DNA from: Neisseria subflava
GTDB taxonomy: Bacteria; Pseudomonadota; Gammaproteobacteria; Burkholderiales; Neisseriaceae
Reading direction: 5' to 3'
DNA length: 64,000 nt
Assembly (NCBI RefSeq): GCF_005221305.1
Contig: NZ_CP039887.1
Span: forward strand, 1,178,001-1,242,000
In this document: positions 39,580-48,783 of the stretch, piece by piece
Layout of the letters: each line of letters begins with the position of its first letter
Position numbering within the stretch: position 1 is the stretch's first letter
Translations under genes and position numbers: made by a program
The notes under the pieces: generated by a model
Databases searched by the model: none
Seen by the model: the letters and a program-made list of their open reading frames with translations, nothing else
What the model was told of the DNA's origin: nothing

Positions 39580-41552
39580 ATAATAAATTACTGTCTTACT
39601 ACAACAAAGAGCTAACTTTTCTAAAGGAAATGGGTAAAGAGTTTGCAGCCCAATATCCTAAGATAGCCTCAAGATTAGCCTTAGATACAACTGATATTCC
39701 TGACCCCTATGTTGAAAGACTCTTGGAAGGGGTAAGCTTTCTTACCGCACGCACCCAACTTAAACTGGATGCGGAGTATCCTCGTTTTGTCCAAAGAATC
39801 TTAGAAGTTGTTTATCCTGACTTCATCAATCAAAAACCGGCTGCAGCTATCGTCAATTTAGAACCTACCAGTCAATATAACGCTGATGTGATCAATCTAC
39901 TAGAACGAGGCAAAATATTAAGGTCTCTGCCCATTGACGAATTTAAAGTCAGTTGTCCATTTTCTGTAACTAAAACTACTGAAATTTTGCCACTTCGTAT
40001 TGAAAAAGCCAAATACACTGACTCAATAGGTTATTTGCCAAACACACTCCCTGCGCTCAAAAAATCCCCTGGTAAGAAAGTACAATCTGCCTTACGTTTG
40101 GATTTTTCATTGAGCGTACCAGGCGCATGTTCAGAGATGTTGCCAGATGAATTATCTATATTTTTAGGTACAGAACTTTCCAAATCCTCTTCATTGCTGT
40201 TTCTATTGGCTTCTGAATGCTTGGGTGTTGTTTGCCACAGTTACGAAAATCCAAAACAATGGTTTTACCCATTGCCTACTACACCAGAACATCGTGGTTT
40301 TCGAGAAGATGAAGCCTTATCATTTAATCTAGATAAATCGGTGAGTGCATTCCGAATTATGCAGGAGTATTCACGCCTACCAGAAAAGTTTCTATTTGTT
40401 TCTCAAAAAAATATTAAACAAGCCGTCCAACAAGCCGAGAAAAAAGGACATTTACCTAAAGTACCTGAACATTTAGAGGAAATCGTAAACGATAAGGGAG
40501 TCAATAAAAAAATTATTACTTATCGTAAACGCTATTTTAGTCTTTCATTTTTATTCAGTAATAAAATACCTGAATTAACTGAGCTGATCAGTGTGGATGA
40601 TTTTTCTGTAAATGCCGTACCAGTCGTTAACTTATTCAGAAAAAAAAGCTCACGCTTCCCGGTAAATATTCAAGATCAGGAGCACCATGTCGTTATCGAC
40701 CGTACTCAGCCCCTGAATTATGAAGTCTACGCTATCGAGCAAGTAAAAGGCTTTGATACTAACAACCTTCAAACCGTAGTATTTTCACCGATGTACAAAG
40801 CACCGGATATAGGCCTCTTTCCTGAGGCCCAAACTCAACATGCTTATTTTTCTGCTCGTCGTGCTGATAGAGTACCATCCGAAAACTCAGCTAAAAATGG
40901 TTTTCGCTCTTCCTATTTAGGTAGTGAGGTATTTTTATCTCTTGCTAATAATCAGAATTACGCCTTTAATTCAAACATACAACACCTTTCTGTCGATGCT
41001 TGGTGTACAAGCAGAGATTTGCCTCTAATCATGCCTCGAGACGGAGAATCTGACTTTCTTATTGAGGGATTTTTGCCAGTCAAATCGATTAAACTGATTT
41101 CTAAATTAACAAGGCCTCAAGAAGCAGTAAGTGAAGATAGGACACTTTGGTCATTTTTAAATCAATTGAGCTTAAATTACCTATCTCTTTTGAATACTGA
41201 TAAAGAAGATGCACCTGTTGCTTTGAAAGAGCTTTTAACAGTATTTGTTTCTTCTGAAAGCGATTTACTGAAAAAACAGATTGAATCAATTACACGAGTT
41301 GAAACCTCAATTATTAACAAAGTAGTCCGTCATTATGGAGTTGCAGCCCCTATCAGAGGAATCAACATTACCGTTACACTGGATGAAGCTCAATTAGGCG
41401 GCGTTCATCCTTTCCTATTTGGATCAGTTTTAAACCATTATTTCCGACGCTTGGTGTCTATTAACTCATTTGTACAACTGCGAATTGATACGCTCCAGCA
41501 AGGTCATATTGCTACTTGGCCGTCTGAAATTGGGGAGAGAATGATTATATGA
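39576..41552 (+). CDS. tssF: T6SS baseplate protein TssF
   Basis: A 658-aa protein opening NNKLLSYYNKELTFLKEMGKEFAAQYPKIASRL, the TssF hallmark, with DPYVERLLEGVSFLTARTQLKLD following and a C-terminal LGGVHPFLFGSVLNHYFRRLVSINSF. TssF and TssG form the baseplate wedge. The start codon is TTG at 39576, the only start that gives the full conserved N-terminus; it overlaps the tssE stop (TTGA). Its own stop overlaps tssG by 4 nt. GGCCGTCTGAA lies near the 3' end. Confidence 0.95.
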   Translation: MNNKLLSYYNKELTFLKEMGKEFAAQYPKIASRLALDTTDIPDPYVERLLEGVSFLTARTQLKLDAEYPRFVQRILEVVYPDFINQKPAAAIVNLEPTSQYNADVINLLERGKILRSLPIDEFKVSCPFSVTKTTEILPLRIEKAKYTDSIGYLPNTLPALKKSPGKKVQSALRLDFSLSVPGACSEMLPDELSIFLGTELSKSSSLLFLLASECLGVVCHSYENPKQWFYPLPTTPEHRGFREDEALSFNLDKSVSAFRIMQEYSRLPEKFLFVSQKNIKQAVQQAEKKGHLPKVPEHLEEIVNDKGVNKKIITYRKRYFSLSFLFSNKIPELTELISVDDFSVNAVPVVNLFRKKSSRFPVNIQDQEHHVVIDRTQPLNYEVYAIEQVKGFDTNNLQTVVFSPMYKAPDIGLFPEAQTQHAYFSARRADRVPSENSAKNGFRSSYLGSEVFLSLANNQNYAFNSNIQHLSVDAWCTSRDLPLIMPRDGESDFLIEGFLPVKSIKLISKLTRPQEAVSEDRTLWSFLNQLSLNYLSLLNTDKEDAPVALKELLTVFVSSESDLLKKQIESITRVETSIINKVVRHYGVAAPIRGINITVTLDEAQLGGVHPFLFGSVLNHYFRRLVSINSFVQLRIDTLQQGHIATWPSEIGERMII

Positions 41553-42589
41553 GTCCAGTTAACCCTAAAACAGATTTTGGTGACTCATTAGACAATGCTT
41601 GGGATGAAAAACTTACAGTCTTTTTAAATAAAGTTTCCTCTCAACCGTATAAGTATGATTATTTTTCACTCTTGCGCCAGCTTGAGTCCGTTAAATTTAT
41701 TACTAGTGGGCAAATATTAGGCAAAGCTATTAGCCCAAAAATGGAGAAAATAAGGATCCGCCAAAATCCTTCGCTTACTTTTGCCCCACGCAATCTCCAA
41801 TCGGTAACCTTATCACCACATTATGTAGAAATTTCCATTAATGGATTTGGTCTGTTTGGCCCATCTGGCCCACTACCTCTACATTTAACCGAGTATGCTT
41901 ATGAACGCCAACATCAACACGGTGACCGGGCATGGACCGGTTTTGCAAATATGTTGCAACACCGCCTGGCTATCTTATTCTATCGAGCGTGGGCAAATGC
42001 CCAAAGCATTACATCTTTAGATAAAAATGCTGAAGACCGCTTCGGAAAATACATTGCCAGTTTTAATGGCCTTAATATTCCGACCACATATCACAAAGGT
42101 TTAATCCACGAATTTGCTAAACGCTATTTTTCCGGTCTATTGATAAAACAAAGCCGATCTGCAGTCAACCTGCAACAACTGCTCACTCGCTATTTCCAAG
42201 TTCCCGTTAACATTCAAACTAACGTAGGGTACTGGGTCGAAGTTGAAGAAGAGAAAACGCAAATTGGGATTATGGGCAACTACACACTTGGTGACGGTTT
42301 ACTACTAGGTGACAAACTCTATGATGTGCAAAGTAAATTTCGAATTATTATTGGCCCACTTACGCTGTCAGCCTACCAATCATTCTTTAAAGACGGTATT
42401 AATACAGCCCGTTTACAAGAATGGGTTCGTTTATTTGCCGCAGAAGAATATGAATGGGATATCCAACCTATTCTGATGCAAAAAGAAGTTCCACTGATGG
42501 ATTTAGGAGGAAACACTCGACTCGGCTTATCAACTTGGCTGGGGAATGTTTCCCGAAATGCAGAAGACTTGATTGTCAGCAATCATTAA
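41549..42589 (+). CDS. tssG: T6SS baseplate protein TssG
   Basis: A 346-aa protein with the TssG pattern: YDYFSLLRQLE at the N-terminus, IRIRQNPSLTFAPRNL, FGLFGPSGPLPLHLTEYAYER, a FYRAWANAQ segment and a C-terminal LGLSTWLG. It completes the TssFG wedge with TssF and is translationally coupled to it by an ATGA overlap. An 86-nt gap with a partial DUS follows before clpV. Confidence 0.95.
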   Translation: MSPVNPKTDFGDSLDNAWDEKLTVFLNKVSSQPYKYDYFSLLRQLESVKFITSGQILGKAISPKMEKIRIRQNPSLTFAPRNLQSVTLSPHYVEISINGFGLFGPSGPLPLHLTEYAYERQHQHGDRAWTGFANMLQHRLAILFYRAWANAQSITSLDKNAEDRFGKYIASFNGLNIPTTYHKGLIHEFAKRYFSGLLIKQSRSAVNLQQLLTRYFQVPVNIQTNVGYWVEVEEEKTQIGIMGNYTLGDGLLLGDKLYDVQSKFRIIIGPLTLSAYQSFFKDGINTARLQEWVRLFAAEEYEWDIQPILMQKEVPLMDLGGNTRLGLSTWLGNVSRNAEDLIVSNH

Positions 42590-42675
42590 TCGGCTTTTTT
42601 TAGACGGCCATCGTCGATAAAAGCTTTAGAAAACTATTTTGGACATATTTGAAATAATTTAATTAAGGACGTCTT

Positions 42676-45327
42676 ATGTCAAACATCAGCCGCAGTGTAT
42701 TATTTGGTAAATTAAATACTACCTTATATAAAACTTTGGAAAATGCCTATACCTTCTGTCGTCTTCGAGAAAACAGCTATGTTGAATTAGTACACTGGCT
42801 ACACTCTCTACTTCAAACTGAAAAAACAGATATCTTCTACCTGATAAATCAGTTTAACTTAGATGAAGCCAAAGTACGAAAAGATGTATTGGCTGCAGTA
42901 GAAAAACTGCCTGTTGGTGCTACTGCCGTTATTGACTTCTCCGAACATATCCAAACCCTTGTCGAACAAACTTGGACATACAGTTCACTAAAATTTGGTA
43001 CAGACAAAATCCGTACAGCTCATATTTTCTATACCATGCTGCAAAATAAGACTTTGCAGGGTATTTTGGCCAATATTTCATCTGAATTCCTGAAAATCAA
43101 ACCGGAAACATTGGCAAACAATATTATTGCTATTACTGCTAACTCTGAAGAAAATCTTGATGTTACCCAGAATGCCTTATCTTCTGAGCCTAATGCTACT
43201 CACAAAGAAAGTGCCTTAGCTAAATACGGCAGCAACCTTACCGAAAAGGCTAAAAATGGCGAAATAGATCCAATCACAGGCCGAGACACTGAAATCAGAC
43301 AAATGATTGACATCCTAATGCGTCGCCGTCAAAACAACCCAATTCTTACAGGTGAAGCCGGTGTTGGTAAGACTGCTGTGGTTGAAGCTTTGGCATTACG
43401 TTTAGCTGCCGGGGATGTCCCTCCTGGATTGAAAGACGTTCAATTAATTCTATTGGATATCGGCTTACTCAAAGCTGGTGCCAGTGTTAGCGGAGAATTT
43501 GAATCACGCCTCCGAGCAGTTATGGACGAAGTAGAATCCAGTCCAACCCCAATCGTGCTATTCATCGACGAAATCCATACTTTAATTGGTGCTGGTGGCG
43601 CTGCCGGTACTGGTGATGCTGCCAACTTACTCAAACCTGCATTAGCTCGTGGCAAACTTCGTACTATTGGTGCAACCACATGGGCAGAATACAAAAAATA
43701 TTTTGAAAAAGATCCTGCCCTAACTCGGCGCTTCCAAGTTGTACAAGTAGATGAACCCGATGAAGAAAAAGCCATCAACATGCTTAGAGCATTGAATGCT
43801 TCTCTAGAAAAACACCATAATGTGATCATTCTTGATGAAGCAATCCAGGCTGCTGTAAAACTTTCCCACCGCTATATTCCAGCACGTCAGCTCCCTGATA
43901 AAGCTGTCGGCTTGATTGATACTGCCTGCGCACGTGTTGCAGTCAGCCAACATGCTGTGCCTGGCAGTATTGAATATCTACGCAAGAAGTTAGAAGCATT
44001 AAAACTTGAGCAAGCAAATTTAGAACGTGAGAAGAAACTCAGTTTCGACTCTGAAGCTCGGATCACAAATATTGGTAAAGAATTAACTGAGGTTGAAAGC
44101 CGTCTGAAAAAATTAGAAGACAGATGGAAATCTGAAGCAGACTTGGTTGCAGAGCTATTAGCTGTACGTGAACAAATCATGCAGGTTGAACAAAAAACAA
44201 CCGATGAAGAAAACAAACAGTTGCGCGCCCGCCAAAAAGAGCTGGTTACTAAATTGAAAAAACTGCAAGATGTCCAACCTCTAGTTATGCCGTTAGTAGA
44301 CAGTCGGACAGTTGCTGACGTTGTAGCAGACTGGACAGGAATCCCTGTCGGAAAAATGGTGAAAGACGAAGTAGAGGCTGTATTACAACTTGCTGACACC
44401 TTAAATAAACGCATCATCGGCCAACGCCACGGTTTGGATGCGATTGCCCGCCGTATTCAAACTTCACGCGCAAATCTAGACAATCCCAACAAGCCTATTG
44501 GTGTTTTCATGCTTGCAGGTCCTTCCGGTGTAGGTAAAACAGAAACTGCTCTAGCTCTAGCCGATACATTATATGGTGGTGAACAAAATGTAATTACCAT
44601 CAACATGAGTGAATATCAAGAAGCTCATACTGTATCCACTTTGAAAGGAGCTCCTCCAGGTTATGTTGGCTATGGTGAAGGTGGCGTATTGACTGAAGCT
44701 GTACGTCGCAAACCTTACAGTGTTGTCTTGCTCGATGAAGTAGAAAAAGCACATCCAGATGTGCATGAAATCTTTTTCCAAGTATTCGACAAAGGCTGGA
44801 TGGAAGATGGTGAGGGTCGCTATATCGACTTTAAAAATACCATTATCATTCTTACCACCAACGTTGGTACAGATTTAATTATGGATATGTGTGATGACCC
44901 CGAAATGTTACCTACCCCAGAAGGCCTAACTAAAGCCCTGCGTACTCCCCTGCTGAAAACTTTCCCAGCTGCTTTATTAGGCCGGATGCAAATTATTCCT
45001 TACTATCCGCTATCCGATAATATGCTTTCAAAAATTGTTGAATTGCAATTAAATCGTATCGTAAAACGCATTAAAGATAATCATGGCATCGACCTACACT
45101 ATACCCCTGAAGTGTTAAAACTAATCACTTCACGTTGTACAGAAGTTGAATCAGGTGGCCGCATGATCGATGCGATTCTTACCAATACGGTTCTACCACA
45201 AATCAGCCAAGAACTACTTACTTGTGCAACACAGGGAAAACAAGTTTTGAGCATAAATATTGACGCGAGTAATCATGACTTCAATTACCAATATAAATAT
45301 AAACTTAGAAAGAAAAATACTTTATAA
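42676..45327 (+). CDS. clpV: T6SS AAA+ ATPase ClpV (TssH)
   Basis: An 883-aa double-AAA+ protein. An N-terminal Clp-type repeat domain (about 1-160) is followed by Walker A1 GEAGVGKT (226-233) with VLFIDEIHTLIG, a coiled-coil middle region (about 430-550), and Walker A2 GPSGVGKT (615-622) with VVLLDEVEKAHPDV, then the C-terminal domain. Presence in a T6SS operon and the N-domain separate it from ClpB. It disassembles contracted TssBC sheaths. AAGGA precedes the ATG. A hairpin follows at 45359-45404. Confidence 0.96.
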   Translation: MSNISRSVLFGKLNTTLYKTLENAYTFCRLRENSYVELVHWLHSLLQTEKTDIFYLINQFNLDEAKVRKDVLAAVEKLPVGATAVIDFSEHIQTLVEQTWTYSSLKFGTDKIRTAHIFYTMLQNKTLQGILANISSEFLKIKPETLANNIIAITANSEENLDVTQNALSSEPNATHKESALAKYGSNLTEKAKNGEIDPITGRDTEIRQMIDILMRRRQNNPILTGEAGVGKTAVVEALALRLAAGDVPPGLKDVQLILLDIGLLKAGASVSGEFESRLRAVMDEVESSPTPIVLFIDEIHTLIGAGGAAGTGDAANLLKPALARGKLRTIGATTWAEYKKYFEKDPALTRRFQVVQVDEPDEEKAINMLRALNASLEKHHNVIILDEAIQAAVKLSHRYIPARQLPDKAVGLIDTACARVAVSQHAVPGSIEYLRKKLEALKLEQANLEREKKLSFDSEARITNIGKELTEVESRLKKLEDRWKSEADLVAELLAVREQIMQVEQKTTDEENKQLRARQKELVTKLKKLQDVQPLVMPLVDSRTVADVVADWTGIPVGKMVKDEVEAVLQLADTLNKRIIGQRHGLDAIARRIQTSRANLDNPNKPIGVFMLAGPSGVGKTETALALADTLYGGEQNVITINMSEYQEAHTVSTLKGAPPGYVGYGEGGVLTEAVRRKPYSVVLLDEVEKAHPDVHEIFFQVFDKGWMEDGEGRYIDFKNTIIILTTNVGTDLIMDMCDDPEMLPTPEGLTKALRTPLLKTFPAALLGRMQIIPYYPLSDNMLSKIVELQLNRIVKRIKDNHGIDLHYTPEVLKLITSRCTEVESGGRMIDAILTNTVLPQISQELLTCATQGKQVLSINIDASNHDFNYQYKYKLRKKNTL

Positions 45328-45358
45328 TTCTAAGTAAAATAAGAAATCTTAGTATTCG

Positions 45359-45404
45359 ATCGACAGTCATAGACCAACTAGCTCCTAAAGTCTAGGCTGT
45401 CGAT
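45359..45404 (+). terminator. Hairpin between clpV and tssJ
   Basis: ATCGACAG pairs with CTGTCGAT, and inside it TAGAC pairs with GTCTA, giving an interrupted stem of about 13 bp in the 134-nt gap. A weakly T-rich sequence (TAATTT) follows. It may reduce transcription into tssJKLM. Confidence 0.55.
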
Positions 45405-45461
45405 TAATTTAAAATTTCTATCATTAAATACAATCACTATTGATGTATCTAGGTAACCAAA

Positions 45462-46085
45462 ATGCATGGAAAACTGATAAAATATATATCATTTGCAATG
45501 ATATCTTTGATGGTAAGCGCATGTGCGTCCAACCATAAACCGCCAAAAGAATCTGACGAAAGTGGAGAAAAAATTGATGTCCAAATTATAGTTTCTCCCG
45601 ATGTCAATCCAAATTTAGTTGATCAACCCTCCCCTATCAGATTGGATTTGTATCAACTGTCATCTGATGGTGAATTTAAAAAAGCAAACTATTTTGATCT
45701 TACTAATAATGCTAAAGAAACTTTAGGTGATAAATTAATTCAACAAAACCAATTCATGTTACACCCTGATACAGTTACTGTATTACCTATCAAAATGGAT
45801 TCCCACCTGAAATATTTAGGTGTTGTTGCCAGTTATCGTGATTTGGACAATAGTCAATGGAGATTGATTTTATTAAAACAAAAACAACGATGGTATCAGT
45901 TTGGTAAACACTATTTCTACGTGAATATTGGGAAAAATGAATTGTATCAATTATCGAAATCAGAGATGCAAGAAATGCTGAAAGAATATAAAGAGCGCCA
46001 TCCTGATAATCAGCTCATCAAAGAAAATGGGGAAACTCGCAAGAACAATAGTGACCTTAGCAAAGGTATTTTGCGTGAGGAATAA
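45462..46085 (+). CDS. tssJ: T6SS outer-membrane lipoprotein TssJ
   Basis: A 207-aa protein with a lipoprotein signal MHGKLIKYISFAMISLMVSAC (lipobox VSAC). The mature part contains VQIIVSPDVNPN, SPIRLDLYQLSSDGEF and IKMDSHLKYLGVVASYRDLDNSQWR, which match the TssJ beta-sandwich. It anchors TssM to the outer membrane. The C-terminal tail is longer and more charged than usual (LIKENGETRKNNSDLSKG). tssK follows after 33 nt. Confidence 0.92.
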   Translation: MHGKLIKYISFAMISLMVSACASNHKPPKESDESGEKIDVQIIVSPDVNPNLVDQPSPIRLDLYQLSSDGEFKKANYFDLTNNAKETLGDKLIQQNQFMLHPDTVTVLPIKMDSHLKYLGVVASYRDLDNSQWRLILLKQKQRWYQFGKHYFYVNIGKNELYQLSKSEMQEMLKEYKERHPDNQLIKENGETRKNNSDLSKGILREE

Positions 46086-46118
46086 ATGCTTATATATAAA
46101 TAATTTGAGGTTGAATAC

Positions 46119-47465
46119 ATGGCAATTGAAGCAAAAGTAGTTTGGTCAGAAGGAATCTTTATTACTCCTCAGCATTTCCAGCAATTTGAACGTTATCTTG
46201 AGTCAGGATTACGTCAACTTGCTGTTTCTAAAGAAGGTTATTTTTGGGGATTTTCATCTTTAGTACTGAATTCAGACGGCCTCAAACGTGGTGTGCTCGG
46301 TATTCGTGAAGCAGAAGGTATTTTTCCTGATGGCTCTATATTTGTGTTTTCCCAAAAACAACTTGAAAATTTAAGCTTAAAAGTACCTGCAAACATAAAA
46401 GATACCAAAGTTTGCTTAGCTATTACTCTGCCATCGTCTGTCAATAATGAGATTGACTTTCTAAATCAAAACTCTTCTGCTAACTCTTACCGATATAAAG
46501 CATTTGAGAAAACCCTTGCAGATACAACTAACTCCGAATTAGACGGTCGCCAAATTACATTAGCAGATCTTAATCCCACATTGATTTTAGAAAATGATTT
46601 AACTAGCAATCAAACCGCCCTTCCTATTGCAGTTATCCGATCCAGTTCAGCAGACTTTGAAATCATTCTAGACGAATCATATATTCCTCCTTCCCTAGGA
46701 AGCCAAAAGCAACACCACCTAAAAGCTTATATTTCGGAAATATATGGCTTATTAATGCAAAAAAGCAATAGTCTAGCTAACGCCGTAAACGATCCGAATA
46801 CCGGAGGTTCTGTTGAAGTAATGGACTTTATGATGCTTCAAACTATCAATCGGTACTTGGCTTATTTGCATCATGAAAATGAAGGCGCTCGCCAAACTCA
46901 TCCAGAACAATTATTTGTCAACTTATCAAAATTATGTGCTGATTTAATGACTTTCCTTCCTTCACGTAAGGTAGGTGATATTCCTATTTATGAACACAAT
47001 GATCTAGCATCATGTTTTGGTAAATTATTTTTTAACTTGCGCAAATCACTGTCTATTGTTCTTGAACAAAGAGCAATTAGAATTCCACTAGATTTGCGTG
47101 ATGAAGCAACTCGAGTTGCTCAAACTCCTGATCAAAGCTTACTGGATAAAGCTTCATTTGTCTTAGCCATCAAAGCTGATATGCCCAACGAAGCCTTGCG
47201 CCAAAAAATTCCAAGTGTAGTAAAAATAGGTACTGTAGAAAAAGTTAAGGAATTGGTTGCTTACCATTTACCTGGAATTAAAGTTCATGCGTTATCCGTG
47301 GCACCAAGAGAATTACCATACCATAGTGGTTATGTTTATTTTGAATTAGATAAAAAACATGAATTATGGGATATGTTTGATACTTCCTCAGGTATGGCTT
47401 TCCATTTAGCTGGTAATTTCCCTAATTTAGATGTTGAGTTTTGGGCGATTAAGTCTTTAAGTTAA
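46119..47465 (+). CDS. tssK: T6SS baseplate-membrane adaptor TssK
   Basis: A 448-aa protein opening VVWSEGIFITPQHFQQFERYLE, the TssK signature (family WxxGxxLxPQHFQ), with YLAYLHHENEGARQTHPEQLF in the middle and ELPYHSGYVYFELDKKHELW near the C-terminus. TssK trimers connect the TssFG wedge to TssL/TssM. A reverse AG-DUS lies at about 46270. The length is normal. Confidence 0.95.
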   Translation: MAIEAKVVWSEGIFITPQHFQQFERYLESGLRQLAVSKEGYFWGFSSLVLNSDGLKRGVLGIREAEGIFPDGSIFVFSQKQLENLSLKVPANIKDTKVCLAITLPSSVNNEIDFLNQNSSANSYRYKAFEKTLADTTNSELDGRQITLADLNPTLILENDLTSNQTALPIAVIRSSSADFEIILDESYIPPSLGSQKQHHLKAYISEIYGLLMQKSNSLANAVNDPNTGGSVEVMDFMMLQTINRYLAYLHHENEGARQTHPEQLFVNLSKLCADLMTFLPSRKVGDIPIYEHNDLASCFGKLFFNLRKSLSIVLEQRAIRIPLDLRDEATRVAQTPDQSLLDKASFVLAIKADMPNEALRQKIPSVVKIGTVEKVKELVAYHLPGIKVHALSVAPRELPYHSGYVYFELDKKHELWDMFDTSSGMAFHLAGNFPNLDVEFWAIKSLS

Positions 47466-47489
47466 TTTGATTTAATTTGGAATTTCATT

Positions 47490-48752
47490 ATGAATAACCA
47501 GAATAATACTGCAAACAACGCAGTAAATGTTTATAACCCTTTAATTGAAGCTGCTAAACCTGTTTTTATCTTGGCTAACTCTATGCAACAAACTACTAGT
47601 CAATTATCTACTGACAGCCTAATTAATAAATTCTCTCTCTTAATTAATAATTTTGAAGAGAATGCTGAAAAAAATGGAGCTAAATATGATGCTATTCAGG
47701 CTGCAAAATACTGTCTTTGTACATTTGTAGATGAATTAGCAGTCCGTGCCGGCTGGGCTGATGAAACTTGGTCAAAGAATAGCTTATTAGTATCTTTTTA
47801 TGATGAAACTTGGGGTGGAGAACGTTTTTTTGAAATCATTCAAAATTTGAAACAAGATTCTGATAAAAATATTAATTTATTAGAGTTTATGTATTTATGC
47901 CTGCAATTTGGTTACAAAGGTAAGTACCAGGTTCTAAACAATGGGGAACTTGAGATCGATAAAATTAAAAGAGACTTACTTGCCTTAATTCACAGTAAGC
48001 GACCTGACCAAACTGTTAATCTTTTTAAACATAACCCGATTATTACAAATAATATTCAAAGAAAACGCAGACTTGCTATTCCTTTATGGGTAGTTGGCGT
48101 ATTAGGAGCTGTTGCATTGGGGATAGGCTATTTTACAATGCAATGGTCATTAGGTGATAAATTCAATACCGCCAGCATAAAAGTGAACAGCCTCAAACTT
48201 CCTTCAGCAATAACCAAACAACAGGATGCACAAAATACAGTCCGACTACGGCCTTTGTTGGAAAATGAGATTGCTAGGAAATTAGTATCTGTAGAAGATT
48301 TTCAAGACAGAAGTACTGTTACTATTTTAGGTGATGGCTTATTTGAATCCGGCTCTGCGCAAATCCAAGACCAATATTATCCTGTTTTAGCTGCAGTTAG
48401 TCAGGCCCTAGATAGTGTAGAAGGACAAATTATTGTTACGGGATACACTGATAATCAGCCAATTCAGAGTTTAAATTTTCCATCTAATTGGCATTTATCA
48501 CAGGCTCGGGCAGATGCAGTAAAAGAAATTTTATTGAATTACGTTAAAAATGGCGGAACACGCATCCGTTCTGAAGGACGAGGATCTACCGATCCTGTTG
48601 CACCAAACGATACTTTGGAAAACAGAGCTAAAAACCGAAGAGTTGAAATTACATTATTTACTACAGGAACTGGACCCAAACTAGGTAGCACAGTTGAAAT
48701 AAAAAACGATACCCCCAATTCTCAACCAAACGGTAGTGTAAGCACACAATAA
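47490..48752 (+). CDS. tssL: T6SS inner-membrane protein TssL with OmpA-like domain
   Basis: A 420-aa protein. The cytoplasmic DotU-like domain (about 15-185) has the conserved AAKYCLCTFVDELAV and ERFFEIIQNL segments. One TM (about 195-217, IPLWVVGVLGAVALGIGYF) follows. The C-terminal OmpA/MotB-like domain (about 285-400) has VTGYTDNQPI, LSQARADAVKEIL and NRAKNRRVEI, so the peptidoglycan-binding function is fused to TssL here and no separate TagL is needed. It lies between tssK and tssM. Confidence 0.95.
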   Translation: MNNQNNTANNAVNVYNPLIEAAKPVFILANSMQQTTSQLSTDSLINKFSLLINNFEENAEKNGAKYDAIQAAKYCLCTFVDELAVRAGWADETWSKNSLLVSFYDETWGGERFFEIIQNLKQDSDKNINLLEFMYLCLQFGYKGKYQVLNNGELEIDKIKRDLLALIHSKRPDQTVNLFKHNPIITNNIQRKRRLAIPLWVVGVLGAVALGIGYFTMQWSLGDKFNTASIKVNSLKLPSAITKQQDAQNTVRLRPLLENEIARKLVSVEDFQDRSTVTILGDGLFESGSAQIQDQYYPVLAAVSQALDSVEGQIIVTGYTDNQPIQSLNFPSNWHLSQARADAVKEILLNYVKNGGTRIRSEGRGSTDPVAPNDTLENRAKNRRVEITLFTTGTGPKLGSTVEIKNDTPNSQPNGSVSTQ

Positions 48753-48783
48753 TCTATTTTAGATTGATACGGAAAAAATAGAC

